DNA of 64,000 nucleotides from RPQJ01 sp963706755. Its GTDB lineage: Bacteria > Pseudomonadota > Gammaproteobacteria > Steroidobacterales > Steroidobacteraceae. This document shows positions 18,004 through 27,528 of the stretch, piece after piece. The notes beneath the pieces were generated by a model, which had not been told where the DNA came from, did no database searches, and saw nothing but the letters and a program-made list of their open reading frames with translations. Positions within the stretch are counted from its first letter, which is position 1; each line of letters starts with the position of its first letter. The position numbers and the translations under genes were made by a program. The stretch covers positions 164,191 to 228,190 of the forward strand of contig CAVPNH010000003.1 in assembly GCA_963706755.1 (NCBI GenBank), written 5' to 3'.

Positions 18004-19466
18004 CTAGATCGCGCCCAGCAGGCGCCGCTGGAGCTTGCCCGCGACCGTACGCGGCAGGGCCGGCACGAACCGGAATTCGCGCGGCCGCTTGAAACCGGCG
18101 AGCCGGCTTCGGCAGTGCTCCGAGAGAGTCGCCGCATCCGTCGCGATTCCCTCCTTCGCGACGATCCAGGCCACGACGCGTTCCCCGAGGTCGCCGTCCG
18201 GCAGGCCCGCCACGCCCGCGTCCGCGACGGACGCGTGCCCGAGCAGCACGGCTTCGACCTCCGCCGGGTACACATTTTCGCCGCCCGACACGATGAGGTC
18301 GTCCCTCCGGTCGAGGACCTGCAGGCCGCCGCCCGCGTCGAGAATGCCGATGTCGCCCGTGTGCAGCCATCCGTCCTGCAACGCCCGCGCCGTCGCGGAC
18401 GGATCGTTAGGTAGCCCAGCATCATCGTCGGCCCGCGAACGAGGATTTCGCCCGGCTCGCCCGCGGGAACGTCCTTCCCATCGACGACGATGCGCAGTTC
18501 GTTCCCGGGCAAGGCATGCATCGGTGACGGGCCCGCCGCGCGCGACCGCGGCGGCCGCGCGGTCGCGACCTGCGACGTGGCCTCCGTGAGGCCGTAGGTC
18601 GGACAGACGGGATATCCCGCCTCGCAGGCCCGACCGAGCAGCTCGGGCGACGCGGCGGCACCGCCCAGCAGCAGCACCTTGAGACCCGCGGGTGCGGGTC
18701 GCCCGCCACGATGGGCCAGCAGCCGCGAGAGCATGGTGGGCACCAGCGAGATGCCGGCGATGTCGCCCGCGTCGAGCGCGTCGCTCACCGCCGCGGCATC
18801 GAATCGCGCATGCAGGCGGATCGGGCCGCCGAAGAGCACGCTGCGCACGAGGATCGAGAGGCCACCCACGTGGAACAGCGGCATGCAGGCGAGCCACCGT
18901 TCCGCGATGGCGGAACCGAGCGGGTCGGCGGCCGCGAGCGCGCTCGCCGCAAAGTTGGTCCAGCAGAGGCACGCGCCCTTCGAGCGCCCCGACGTGCCGG
19001 ACGTGAAGAGCACGGCCAGGACCGTATCGTCCGAAGCCGCCTCACCCGGCAGCCGGCCGCACGCGTCAGGCAACGCGGCCAGCTCCGGCGCAGGCTTGAC
19101 CGCGAGCGCCGGCAGATGCGCGGCGATTTCCGCGAGCCGCGGGTCACCCGCCTCGCCCAGCAGGACTCCGGCGCGAGCATCGCGGAGCTGCTGGACCAGT
19201 TCATGTGTCGTGAGACGCACATTGAGCGGCAGGGCGGCCCGACCGGCCAGCGCGAGGGCAGCGAACCAGCCGACGAACCGCGCATCACCGGGCAGGAGCA
19301 GCGCGACCGGCGCATCAGCGGGCTGCACGGTGGCAACGACGTGCGCAGCGCCTCGCCGCGCCCGATCGGCCAGGTCCGCGAAGGTCCAGGTCGAATCCCC
19401 GGACTCGATCGCCGGCGCGTCGGGCGTCATTCCAGCACGCGACAGGAGCGCAAGGCCGAAGCTCAC
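18004..19466 (-). CDS. menE: o-succinylbenzoate-CoA ligase, one frameshift
   Basis: Acyl-adenylate-forming enzyme that activates o-succinylbenzoate to its CoA thioester. Motifs: LFTSGTSGRSKGA (AMP/phosphate loop), YGLTEATSQVA, then after a slip DGWLHTGDIG and GGENVYPAEVEAVLLGH, and the C-terminal Lys in PRTVAGKLQRR. One base is missing near 18405-18409, where LGYLNDP is expected. The total span of 1463 nt is one short of a multiple of three. The GTG start at 19466 overlaps the menC stop (GTGA). It is the last gene of the menaquinone operon, convergent with prmC. Confidence 0.9.
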
Positions 19467-20547
19467 GGCGCGATCCCCAGCCCGGCTGCCGCGGCCACTG
19501 CGACGCGGCCGCCGTGACCATCGACGGGCTCGGCGACGTCGCGACTGAAGAGTCCGTCGGTGCGAAGCCCGTGCAAGGCCGCGGCATCGCCCCACGCGGC
19601 CGCGCAGTGCAGCGCGTGACGGGCACCGACGGCGCTCTCGAACGCGTGGGAAAAGACCACTTCGCTGCCGGCCTTGCGCACCAGCGTGGCAATCTCGAGC
19701 GCACGCGCCGCGCCGCCCAGCGTGGCGGGCTTCAGCACGAAGACCTGCGCGGCTTCGGCCGCGATCAGGCGCAATGCGCCCTCTTCGGTCGCGACCGATT
19801 CATCCACGGCGATCCGCACGCCCGCCCGCGATCGCAGCCGCACGAGTCCCTCGACGTCGTCGGCCGGGAGCGGCTGCTCGACGTAGTCGAACCCGAATTC
19901 CTCGAGGGCAGCCAGGGCTTCCTCCGCGACGCGCCTGCTCCAGGCGCCATTCGCGTCGCCACGAAGCCGGATGCCCGGCCCAAGTCCTGCGCGGGCCGCG
20001 CGAGCCCGCGCGACATCCTCGGCCTGCGAGCCCGTGCCGAGCTTGAGCTTGGCGGCGCGAAAGCCCGCGGCACGCACGCCCTCAGCCTCGATGCCGAGCG
20101 CAACGGGATCATTCTCGATGAGCAACGCGTGAACCGGGACTTCGCGCAGGACCGCTCCGCAGAAGCGGAACGCCGCGCGACGCGAGCAGGTCGGCGAGCG
20201 GCAGTCCGGCGCGACGGGCGGCGAGATCCCACAGCGCGCCCTGCACGGCCGCGCGGGCAGCGGGCGCGTTGCGCAACCTGAGCGCGATGGGCACCGGCCA
20301 CTCGCCCGGCTCGATGCTCGATCCCGACGAGCAGGCGCGCGACGTCATCGAGCGCCGCGAGCGCATCGTCCGTGCTCTCGGTGCCGAAGCCCGGCCACGG
20401 CGCCGCCTCGCCAAGACCCGTCAGTCCGTCCCCGTCGCCCGCCGCGAAGATGACGACGCGTCGCTCGACGAACTCGCCGCGCGAGGTCCGGACCGGCCGC
20501 GCGAACTCGAGCCGCGTCGGGCGGGCCTGGGCCTCGCAGATCCTCAC
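19463..20547 (-). CDS. menC: o-succinylbenzoate synthase, frame broken
   Basis: Enolase-superfamily enzyme that dehydrates SHCHC to o-succinylbenzoate. The N-terminal capping domain reads TRLEFARPVRTSRGEFVERR from a GTG at 20547 (overlapping the menA stop). The frame then changes near 20290-20310 to GALWDLAARRAGLPLADLLA, and again near 20130-20160. The barrel has the catalytic Lys in AAKLKLG, metal ligands in LRGDANGAW, FDYVEQPL and VDESV, and the second Lys in FVLKPATLGG. All active-site residues are preserved. The span (1085 nt) is not a multiple of three. The operon partners menA and menE overlap it at both ends. Confidence 0.87.
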
Positions 20548-21429
20548 AGCGCCAGGCCGAGCGCGAACAGCAGGCCGAAGACGACTTCGAGGCGCGCGGT
20601 CTGCACCAGGCAGCCATTGAGCGCCAGGCCGCGTTCGTGGCGCATGCGTCCTGCCAGGCCCGACGGCCAGCGGCAGCGACAGCCACGGGAGCAGCGCCCA
20701 CGCATCCGCGAGGCCGCGCCACCACAGGACCGGGGGCACGACGTAGGCCGCCGCAAGCAGTGCCAGGTAATAGCTGCGCGTGGCACGATCACCGAGGCGC
20801 ACCGCGAGCGTGAGCTTGCCGGCGCGCGCGTCGGTCTCGATGTCCCGCAGGTTGTTCACCACGAGAATCGCCGTCGCAAGTGCGCCGATCGGCACCGACG
20901 CCAGGATCACCAGCGGCGACACGTGCTGCGCCTGCACGAAGTACGTGCCCGCCACGGCGCCGAGGCCGAAGAACAGGAACACGCTCAGGTCGCCGAGCCC
21001 GAGGTAGCCGTAGGGCTTCGGTCCGCCGGTGTAGAGATACGCCGCCGCGATGGACAGCAGGCCGAGCGCGAGCACCGGCCAGCCGGCCACGGCCGTGAGG
21101 TAGAGACCCACGACCGCCGCGCCTGCGAATGCGATCCACATGGCGCGCTTCATCTGCGCGGCGCTGATCCAGCCCTGCTGTGTCGCGCGTTGCGGTCCGA
21201 GCCGGTGCTCGTTGTCGGCGCCGCGCTCGAAATCGAAGACGTCGTTCGCGAAATTGGCCCCGACCTGCAGCAGGGACGCGCCGATCAGGGCTGCGACGGC
21301 GGGCCCGGCCGCGAACACGCCGTCGGCCCATGCGGCGCCGACGCCGACGAACACCGGGGCCGCCGACGCCGTGAGCGTCGCCGGCCGGATCGCAAGCCAC
21401 CACGCCGAGCGTGCGCTTACGGTCGCCAT
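20544..21429 (-). CDS. menA: 1,4-dihydroxy-2-naphthoate polyprenyltransferase, one frameshift
   Basis: Integral membrane UbiA-family prenyltransferase that attaches the isoprenoid tail in menaquinone synthesis. About eight to nine membrane segments. The first Asp-rich motif is QVGANFANDVFDFERGADN and the second is VVNNLRDIETDARAGKLTLA, both Mg-diphosphate binding. The frame is continuous to about LSLPLA, then needs a one-base correction around 20650-20690 to reach RMRHERGLALNGCLVQTARL and the stop at 20544. The span of 886 nt is one over a multiple of three. The ATG at 21429 lies inside the end of menB (13-nt overlap). Confidence 0.9.
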
Positions 21430-22262
21430 GGGAACCGCGAGAAGTCCGGCGGACGCTTTTCGTTGTAGGCGTCGCGGCCTTCCTGCGCCTCCTCCGTCAT
21501 GTAGAAGAGCTGCGTGGCGTGGCCGGCCAGTTCCTGGATGCCGGCCTGACCGTCGAGTTCCGCGTTGAACGCAGCCTTCAGGCAGCGGATCGCGAACGGG
21601 CTGTGCTGCAGGATGCGGCGACCCCAGGCCACGGCCGTCGCCTCGAGATCCGCAACCGGCACCACCTTGTTCACCAGGCCCATAGCCAGCGCCTCCTGGG
21701 CGTCGTACTGCTCGCACAGGTACCAGATCTCGCGCGCCTTCTTCTGGCCGACGATGCGGGCGAGGTACGAGGAGCCGAAACCGCCGTCGAACGAGCCGAC
21801 CCGCGGGCCCGTCTGCCCGAAGCGCGCGTTCTCCGCGGCGATGGTGAGATCGCAGACGACGTGCAGCACGTGTCCCCCGCCGATCGCGTAGCCCGCGACC
21901 GCCGCGATGACGGGCTTGGGAAGCGATCGGATCAGCCGCTGCAGGTCGAGCACGTTCAGCCTGGGCACGCCGTCGTCGCCGACGTAGCCCTCGTTGCCGC
22001 GGATGCGCTGGTCGCCACCCGAGCAGAACGCGAGGTCGCCTTCGCCGGTGAAGATGATGACGCCGATCGTGCCGTCCTCGCGCGCCCGCGAGAAGGCGTC
22101 GATGAGTTCGAACAGCGTCTTCGGCCGGAAGGCGTTGCGCACTTCCGGCCTGCAGATCGTGATCTTCGCGAGGCCGCCATCCTTCTCGAAGCGGATGTCC
22201 TCGTAGTCGCGGACGGCCTGCCAGTTCGGCCGGCCCTGCGCCGCCTGGGTCGTGTCGGTCAT
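21417..22262 (-). CDS. menB: 1,4-dihydroxy-2-naphthoyl-CoA synthase
   Basis: A 281-residue crotonase-fold enzyme that closes the naphthoquinone ring of o-succinylbenzoyl-CoA. Signatures: CSGGDQRIRGNEGY (oxyanion hole and active-site loop), YAIGGGHVLHVVCDLTIAAE, GPRVGSFDGGFGSSYLARIV and WYLCEQYDAQEALAMGLVN. The last motif distinguishes MenB from general enoyl-CoA hydratases. Length is typical. The ATG overlaps the menH stop (ATGA), and its own end overlaps the menA start by 13 nt, indicating translational coupling. Confidence 0.97.
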   Translation of the reverse strand: MTDTTQAAQGRPNWQAVRDYEDIRFEKDGGLAKITICRPEVRNAFRPKTLFELIDAFSRAREDGTIGVIIFTGEGDLAFCSGGDQRIRGNEGYVGDDGVPRLNVLDLQRLIRSLPKPVIAAVAGYAIGGGHVLHVVCDLTIAAENARFGQTGPRVGSFDGGFGSSYLARIVGQKKAREIWYLCEQYDAQEALAMGLVNKVVPVADLEATAVAWGRRILQHSPFAIRCLKAAFNAELDGQAGIQELAGHATQLFYMTEEAQEGRDAYNEKRPPDFSRFPWRP

Positions 22263-23107
22263 GACGGGGTCTCCTCAACCTTGATCGAATGATGAACACG
22301 CGCCGGGGCCGTTGCCCGGCGCAGGAATTTCCGTGCGGCGTCGATGAACGCGACCGGCTGTTCGAGGTGTACCGCGTGCCCGGCGTCTGCGATCTCGCAG
22401 ACTTCGGCATCGGGCAGGCGACGCGCGAGATCGCGGGCGTATCCCACGAACGTCGTGTCGAGCGAGCCCGCCACGAGCAGCACCGGTACGTCGACGCGCG
22501 CCAGGGCGCCATGAAGCGACGGCTGTGCGCCGGGCCCCGTGCCGCGCAGGCTGGCGGCCAGCTCGCGCGCATCATTGACGAGACGCTCGCGCCGCCGCTC
22601 CTCGAGGAACTCTCGACCGAGGCGCCGCTGCGAAGCGAACAGGGACTGCCCGAGCCACTCCGTGACGAAGGCTTCCATGCCCATCGCCTCGATGCGATCC
22701 GCAAGTGCCTCGTCGGCGCGACGGCGGCTCACGCGCTCATCAGGGTCCTCGATGCCCGCACGGGCGCCGATCAGCAGCAGCGACGCGACGCTCTCCGGGT
22801 GCCGCACCGCGCAACCGAGCGCGAGCCGCGCGCCCATGGAATACCCGAGCCAGTGAGCCCGATGGTGACCGGTTGCCTCGAGCGTCGCCGCGAGGCGATC
22901 TACACAATCCTCGAAACCGTACGCGGTCACCCCGGCGTCGCCGACCGACTTACCGTGCCCCGGCAGGTCCGGCGCGATGGTGTCGAAGTCCGCGTCGAGC
23001 GCGCCCGCCACGCGCGCCATGTCCTGGCCAGTCCCGGTGAATCCGTGCAGCAGCACGAGCGCGGGACCCTGGCCGCGGCGCACATAGTGGAGCGCGCGCG
23101 TACTCAC
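22259..23107 (-). CDS. menH: SHCHC synthase (alpha/beta-hydrolase)
   Basis: 282 residues. It eliminates pyruvate from SEPHCHC to give SHCHC, the MenC substrate. It has the hydrolase fold, with oxyanion motif LLHGFTGTGQDM, nucleophile motif LGYSMGARLAL (Ser), an acid around SLDTTF and the His in DAGHAVHLEQP. The assignment as MenH rather than a generic esterase rests on these motifs and its place directly between menD and menB. The GTG at 23107 overlaps the menD stop (GTGA) and is preferred to upstream starts inside menD. Confidence 0.93.
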   Translation of the reverse strand: MSTRALHYVRRGQGPALVLLHGFTGTGQDMARVAGALDADFDTIAPDLPGHGKSVGDAGVTAYGFEDCVDRLAATLEATGHHRAHWLGYSMGARLALGCAVRHPESVASLLLIGARAGIEDPDERVSRRRADEALADRIEAMGMEAFVTEWLGQSLFASQRRLGREFLEERRRERLVNDARELAASLRGTGPGAQPSLHGALARVDVPVLLVAGSLDTTFVGYARDLARRLPDAEVCEIADAGHAVHLEQPVAFIDAARKFLRRATAPARVHHSIKVEETPS

Positions 23108-24867
23108 GCCGACCACTCCCGCGCGAGTCCTGCGCTCACGGCCGCGTTTACGGCCGCGTGAAACGTGGTGTTGGCCGCGCGGTCCACGGCCACTTCGATC
23201 ACGTGGCGTCCGCCCGCCAGCCCGCGCGATAGCGCCTGCGAGAAGGCCGGCTGGGAGGCGACGCGCGTCGCGTCCCAGCCGAGGCCGCGCGCCAGCTCGC
23301 AGAGATCGAGTCCGTGCGGCAACGCGAACATGCGCTCGAACACGGGGCGCGGCAGCGTCCGCGCCGCCGGCAGGTACTCGAAGATCCCGCCACCGTCGTC
23401 GTTGCTCACCACGATCGTGAGGTCCGCGCCCTGCATGCGCCCGGCGAGCAGGCCCGACAGGTCGTGCAGCAGCGCGAGATCGCCGCACCAGAGCACGGTC
23501 GGCCGGCGCAGCGCAGCGGCGGCGCCGAGTGCCGACGACACGGTGCCGTCGATCCCGTTCACGCCACGATTCACGAGCAGGCGCAATTCAGCATCGCGCG
23601 GCCCGGCGAATGCATCAATGTCCCGGATGACCATGCTGTTCGCGGCGTAGAGCACGGCGCCCGCGGGCAGCTCTGCCCAGAGCGCCCGCGCGAGTTGCGG
23701 CGTGAGCAGGCGCGGTTCAGCCTCGACGAATGCAAGCGCCGCTGCACGGGCGACGCGATCGGCCTGCCGCCACTTCGAGCACCAGTCTCCCTGCGGCCCG
23801 CGCGACTCGGTCGACGCCGCCTGCCGGCAGAAATTCCGCGAGGAGAGACGGTAGCAGCGGCTGGCGCGATGCTGAGGATCGCGAAACCCGTCCGCCGGAT
23901 CGACCAGCCAGACGTCCGCCGAACCATGACGTGCCATCCAGGCGCCGATCGATGCGCTCGCGGGCTGCCCGCCGAAGCGAATGATCAATTCAGGAGCCAG
24001 CGCCGCGGCAACCTTCGCGTCGCGCAGCATCAGGTCCGCGCCGGGCACCACCCCGTCTCGCGGTGCCGCACCGGCGCGCAGGCCCGATCCGGGATCCGCC
24101 AGGAGCGGCCAGCCGAGCGACGCCGCCAGGGCATGCGCAGCCTCGGCGAGCGACGCGTCCCAGGGGTCCGGTCCGAAGACCAGCACGCCGCGCTCGATAC
24201 CGTGCAGTTCGCGGGCAAGTGACGCGTAGTCGCCCGTCGAGTCATCGCCGAGCCACGCCGGCGGCACCAACGCCTTGCCCGTGGGCTCGGGCTCGTCGAT
24301 CGTCGCCGGCAGCAGCGGCTCGCGGAACGGCAGGTTCAGGTGTACGGGGCCGGGTGCAGGACCCATGGCCTGGGCCACGGCTCGACGTCCGAGGGCGCGT
24401 GCGTAGCCAACCTCCGACGGCCGCTCCGACGGGCACGGGGCCTCTTCGACCCAGCGCGTGAAGCCCGCATACAGTGTGCGCTGCTCCATGGTCTGTGGCG
24501 CGCCCCACGCCCGCAGCTCGGGGGGCCGGTCCGCCGTCAGCACGATGAGGGGCACGCGCGAGTGATGCGCCTCGGCGACCGCCGGCAGGAAGTTCGCACC
24601 CGCGGTCCCCGAGGTGCACAGCAGAAGCACCGGCCGGCCACAGCCCTTCGCGTAACCCAGCGCGTGGAACGCGGCGCTGCGCTCGTCCACGTGCACCGTG
24701 TGCGGCAGGCCCTGGCGCTCCGCGATCGCAAGTGCGAGCGGCGTCGATCGCGACCCGGGACAGACGAATGCCGCGGCAGCGCCGGCGGCATGCAATTCCG
24801 CGACCAGGGCGCGAGCGAATCGCAGGTTCGCCGTGCCGACGTCGCTGCCGCCAGTGTGGTCGTTCAT
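23104..24867 (-). CDS. menD: SEPHCHC synthase
   Basis: A 587-residue thiamine-diphosphate enzyme that joins isochorismate and 2-oxoglutarate in the first committed menaquinone step. N-terminal ThDP-binding half: FVCPGSRSTPLALAIAERQG with the conserved SRSTP isochorismate-binding patch and HVDERSAAFHALGYAKG with the catalytic Glu. C-terminal cofactor motif: LWCGDLALLHDLSGLL (GDxxxLHD) and VVSNDDGGGIFEYLP. The ATG at 24867 overlaps the menF stop (TGATG); a longer frame reaching 24882 is inside menF and less likely. Frame intact. Confidence 0.96.
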   Translation of the reverse strand: MNDHTGGSDVGTANLRFARALVAELHAAGAAAAFVCPGSRSTPLALAIAERQGLPHTVHVDERSAAFHALGYAKGCGRPVLLLCTSGTAGANFLPAVAEAHHSRVPLIVLTADRPPELRAWGAPQTMEQRTLYAGFTRWVEEAPCPSERPSEVGYARALGRRAVAQAMGPAPGPVHLNLPFREPLLPATIDEPEPTGKALVPPAWLGDDSTGDYASLARELHGIERGVLVFGPDPWDASLAEAAHALAASLGWPLLADPGSGLRAGAAPRDGVVPGADLMLRDAKVAAALAPELIIRFGGQPASASIGAWMARHGSADVWLVDPADGFRDPQHRASRCYRLSSRNFCRQAASTESRGPQGDWCSKWRQADRVARAAALAFVEAEPRLLTPQLARALWAELPAGAVLYAANSMVIRDIDAFAGPRDAELRLLVNRGVNGIDGTVSSALGAAAALRRPTVLWCGDLALLHDLSGLLAGRMQGADLTIVVSNDDGGGIFEYLPAARTLPRPVFERMFALPHGLDLCELARGLGWDATRVASQPAFSQALSRGLAGGRHVIEVAVDRAANTTFHAAVNAAVSAGLAREWSA

Positions 24868-26138
24868 CAGGGCGCCCCCCATAGCAGCGGACCCAGCACG
24901 GTCCGCAGCTTCAACTCAGTCTCGGTGAATTCGGCCGCGGGCTGGGACCGGGCCACGATGCCCGCGCCTGCCCAGGCGGTGGCACGCTTTCCGCGCGCCA
25001 GGGCCGATCGCAAGGCTACCGCAAACTCGCCGTCGCCGTCCGACTGCAGGTAGCCGACCGGGCCGGCAAACCAGCCGCGATCCACCGACTCGTTCTCGGC
25101 GAGCCAGCGCAGCGCCGCCTCGCGCGGCGCGCCGCCAACCGCCGGCGTCGGGTGCAACCGTTCCACGAGCTCGAGCAGCGTCACGGGCGCCGAACTTCGT
25201 CGGCGCGCGCTCAATTCAGTGCAGAGGTGCTGCACCGTGCGGGTCCTGAGGAGGACCGGTTCGCGCGCGACTTCGACCTCGTCGCAGCACTCGGCGAGCG
25301 CCGAGCGCAGGTAGCGCACGACGATGTCGTGCTCGGCCGCGTTCTTGCTGCTGTCGCACAGCGCCTCGCCCAGCGCGTGGTCGGCGGCCCGCGACGCACC
25401 CCGCGGTGCCGTGCCGGCCAGCGCCGCCGTCGTCACGCGGTCGCCCTGCACGCGGACCAGGCGTTCCGGACTCGCGCCGAGGAACACTGCATCGCCCTCG
25501 CCGACGGCGAACAAGGTGCAGTTGGTGAATCGCTCGCGCAGCGCGACGAGCCAGGCCACAGGGTCGATCGGCGCACCCGCAGTGACGTGCACCTCACGCG
25601 CCAGCACCACCTTCTGCAGGTCGCCGGCGCGAATGCCCTCGAGGATGCTCTGCACGCGCTTGATGTAGGGCTCCGGCCCACCGTTGCCGATCTCGACGAC
25701 GCCGCGCACGGGGTGGCCCATTGCGAGCGCACGCGTGTTCAGGCCGGCCCACCGGCTGCCAACGCGGACATCGCGCACGCAGCGGCCGTCCTCCCGTGAG
25801 TACACGAGTTCCGCCAGCCTCAGGGCCCCGTCGGGAAAGCCCTGCCACAGCCCGCCGGACATCCGCGTGGGCGCAAAGGCAAAGCCGCCGAAGAGCTGCG
25901 CGATCCGCGGACCCGGGCCCTCCCACTCGACCCTCGAGAAGATCTCCCGCGCCCCGGCCTCGGCCTCGCGGAACCGCCGTGCCCCGGTGACGGCCAGGCA
26001 GGCGGCTGACCCGACCCCGACCCGAAATCGCCCTGCGTCCGGCTGTTCCCAGTAGAAACGCGGTGCGGCGCCCGCCGCGGCGAACACCTGCAACGGGTCG
26101 ATGGTCTCGCAAGGCTCGGAACGAAATGAGATCGGCAC
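24867..26138 (-). CDS. menF: isochorismate synthase
   Basis: About 423 residues, chorismate-binding family. It isomerises chorismate to isochorismate for MenD. Family motifs: KVVLAREVHV (catalytic Lys general base), FLGASPERLVR, ALAGTAPRG, HDIVVRYLRSAL, LHPTPAVGGAPREAAL and WFAGPVGYLQSDGDGEFAVA. The start is uncertain: GTG at 26138 is the most natural, but the frame is open to 26231. It is the first gene of the menaquinone operon, divergent from ppiB; the gap holds the promoters of both. The GAPREAA and PTPAVGG strings favour isochorismate over anthranilate synthase. Confidence 0.93.
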   Translation of the reverse strand: MPISFRSEPCETIDPLQVFAAAGAAPRFYWEQPDAGRFRVGVGSAACLAVTGARRFREAEAGAREIFSRVEWEGPGPRIAQLFGGFAFAPTRMSGGLWQGFPDGALRLAELVYSREDGRCVRDVRVGSRWAGLNTRALAMGHPVRGVVEIGNGGPEPYIKRVQSILEGIRAGDLQKVVLAREVHVTAGAPIDPVAWLVALRERFTNCTLFAVGEGDAVFLGASPERLVRVQGDRVTTAALAGTAPRGASRAADHALGEALCDSSKNAAEHDIVVRYLRSALAECCDEVEVAREPVLLRTRTVQHLCTELSARRRSSAPVTLLELVERLHPTPAVGGAPREAALRWLAENESVDRGWFAGPVGYLQSDGDGEFAVALRSALARGKRATAWAGAGIVARSQPAAEFTETELKLRTVLGPLLWGAP

Positions 26139-26275
26139 GGCCCGACACTTTACCCGCTGCGGCCCCCGGCAAGGTACGTGAGACCCGCAGGGGCTGCTTC
26201 CCCGGGGACGTGACATCGGGACCGCGTCCATTCACTATTCCGCCCCCGGTCAACGACTCTCCACGGACTCCCGCC

Positions 26276-26770
26276 ATGATTCGCTTCGAGACCACCCTGG
26301 GCAGCTTCACCATCGAGCTATTCGAGAAGGAGGCGCCGATCAGCGCCAAGAACTTCCTCGACTACGTGGATGCGGGCCACTTCGACGGCACGGTGTTTCA
26401 CCGCGTGATCCCGGGCTTCGTCATCCAGGGGGGCGGCCTCACGGCCGACATGCGCCAGAAGTCCACGCGCGCGCCGATTCGCAACGAGGCGGACAACGGA
26501 CTCAGGAATCGCCGTGGCACGCTGTCCATGGCGCGCACCAACGACCCGCACAGCGCCACCTCGCAGTTTTTCGTCAACCTCGTGGACAACGTGTTCCTCG
26601 ATCCGGGCCGCGGCGGCGCCGGCTACGCGGTCTTTGGTCACGTGACCGAGGGCCTGGACGTCGTGGACAAGATCGCGGCGGTGAAGACCGGCAACAAGGG
26701 CGGCCACCAGGACGTGCCGCTGACGCCGGTCGAGGTGACCAGCGCGAAGCGGGTCGCGGACGCCGGCTGA
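26276..26770 (+). CDS. ppiB: cyclophilin-type peptidyl-prolyl isomerase
   Basis: 164 residues without a signal peptide, matching the cytosolic PpiB class. Core motifs: GHFDGTVFHRVIPGFVIQGG, LSMARTNDPHSATSQFFVNL (with Gln and Phe of the active site) and GYAVFGHVTEGLDVVDKIA. It catalyses cis-trans isomerisation of prolyl bonds. The ATG at 26276 starts directly at the first beta strand. mtgA follows 29 bp downstream on the same strand. Confidence 0.96.
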   Translation: MIRFETTLGSFTIELFEKEAPISAKNFLDYVDAGHFDGTVFHRVIPGFVIQGGGLTADMRQKSTRAPIRNEADNGLRNRRGTLSMARTNDPHSATSQFFVNLVDNVFLDPGRGGAGYAVFGHVTEGLDVVDKIAAVKTGNKGGHQDVPLTPVEVTSAKRVADAG

Positions 26771-26799
26771 GCCGCGCGGCCTGCGGGCAGGCGTTCCAC

Positions 26800-27516
26800 A
26801 TGGCCAGGCGCCAACTCCGGTTGTCGCGGCTGCTGCGCGGCCTCGGGATTGCGATCGCGGCCTGGGCGGCGGTCACGGTGGCGATCGTCGTAGCGCTGCG
26901 CTGGATTGACCCGCCGTTCACGTCCTTCATGCTGCAGAGCCGGGTGGGCGCGATTTTCTCGAGCAAGTCCGGCTACGAATTCCGCCATGAATGGCGGGAC
27001 TGGGACAGGATCTCGCGCAACGCGGCACTCGCGGTGGTTGCGGCCGAAGACCAGCAGTTTCCCGGGCACCACGGCTTCGACTTCAAGCAGATCGACAAGG
27101 CACTCGCGGACCGCGAACGCGGGCGGCGCGTGCGCGGGGCGAGCACCATTTCGCAGCAGGTGGCCAAGAACCTGTTCCTGTGGCCCGGGCAGAGCTGGTT
27201 CCGCAAGGGGCTCGAGGCGGGCCTCACGGTGCTGATCGAATTCACGTGGAGCAAGCAGCGCATCCTCGAGGTCTACCTGAACGTCGCCGAGTTCGGCCGC
27301 GGCACGTTCGGAGTGCAGGCCGCGAGCCGCCGTTTCTTCCACAAGGACGCCTCGCGCCTGACGCGCGCTGACGCCGCGCTGCTGGCCGCGGTCCTGCCCG
27401 CGCCGAAGCGTTTCCGTGCCGATGCACCCTCGAATTACGTGCGGCGGCGGCAGGCCTGGATCGAGCGCCAGATGTCCTCGCTCGGAGGCCCGGCCTACGT
27501 GCAGGGACTGGACTAG
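26800..27516 (+). CDS. mtgA: monofunctional peptidoglycan glycosyltransferase
   Basis: 238 residues with one N-terminal membrane anchor (about 12-34) and a GT51 domain in the periplasm that polymerises lipid II. The catalytic Glu is in AAEDQQFPGHHGFD. It also has GASTISQQVAKNLFLW, SKQRILEVYLNVAEFGRG and FGVQAASRRFF. The transpeptidase domain of class A PBPs is absent, as expected for MtgA. Length is normal. The gene is between ppiB and a flavin monooxygenase, which is not a functional neighbourhood. Confidence 0.96.
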   Translation: MARRQLRLSRLLRGLGIAIAAWAAVTVAIVVALRWIDPPFTSFMLQSRVGAIFSSKSGYEFRHEWRDWDRISRNAALAVVAAEDQQFPGHHGFDFKQIDKALADRERGRRVRGASTISQQVAKNLFLWPGQSWFRKGLEAGLTVLIEFTWSKQRILEVYLNVAEFGRGTFGVQAASRRFFHKDASRLTRADAALLAAVLPAPKRFRADAPSNYVRRRQAWIERQMSSLGGPAYVQGLD

Positions 27517-27528
27517 TCACGGCATTCA

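Noticed and set aside
19765..22704. A 979-codon minus-strand frame covering menH to menC
   Set aside because: It is a chance join of menA and menC frames with an off-frame reading of menB and menH; the real genes overlap it in their own frames.
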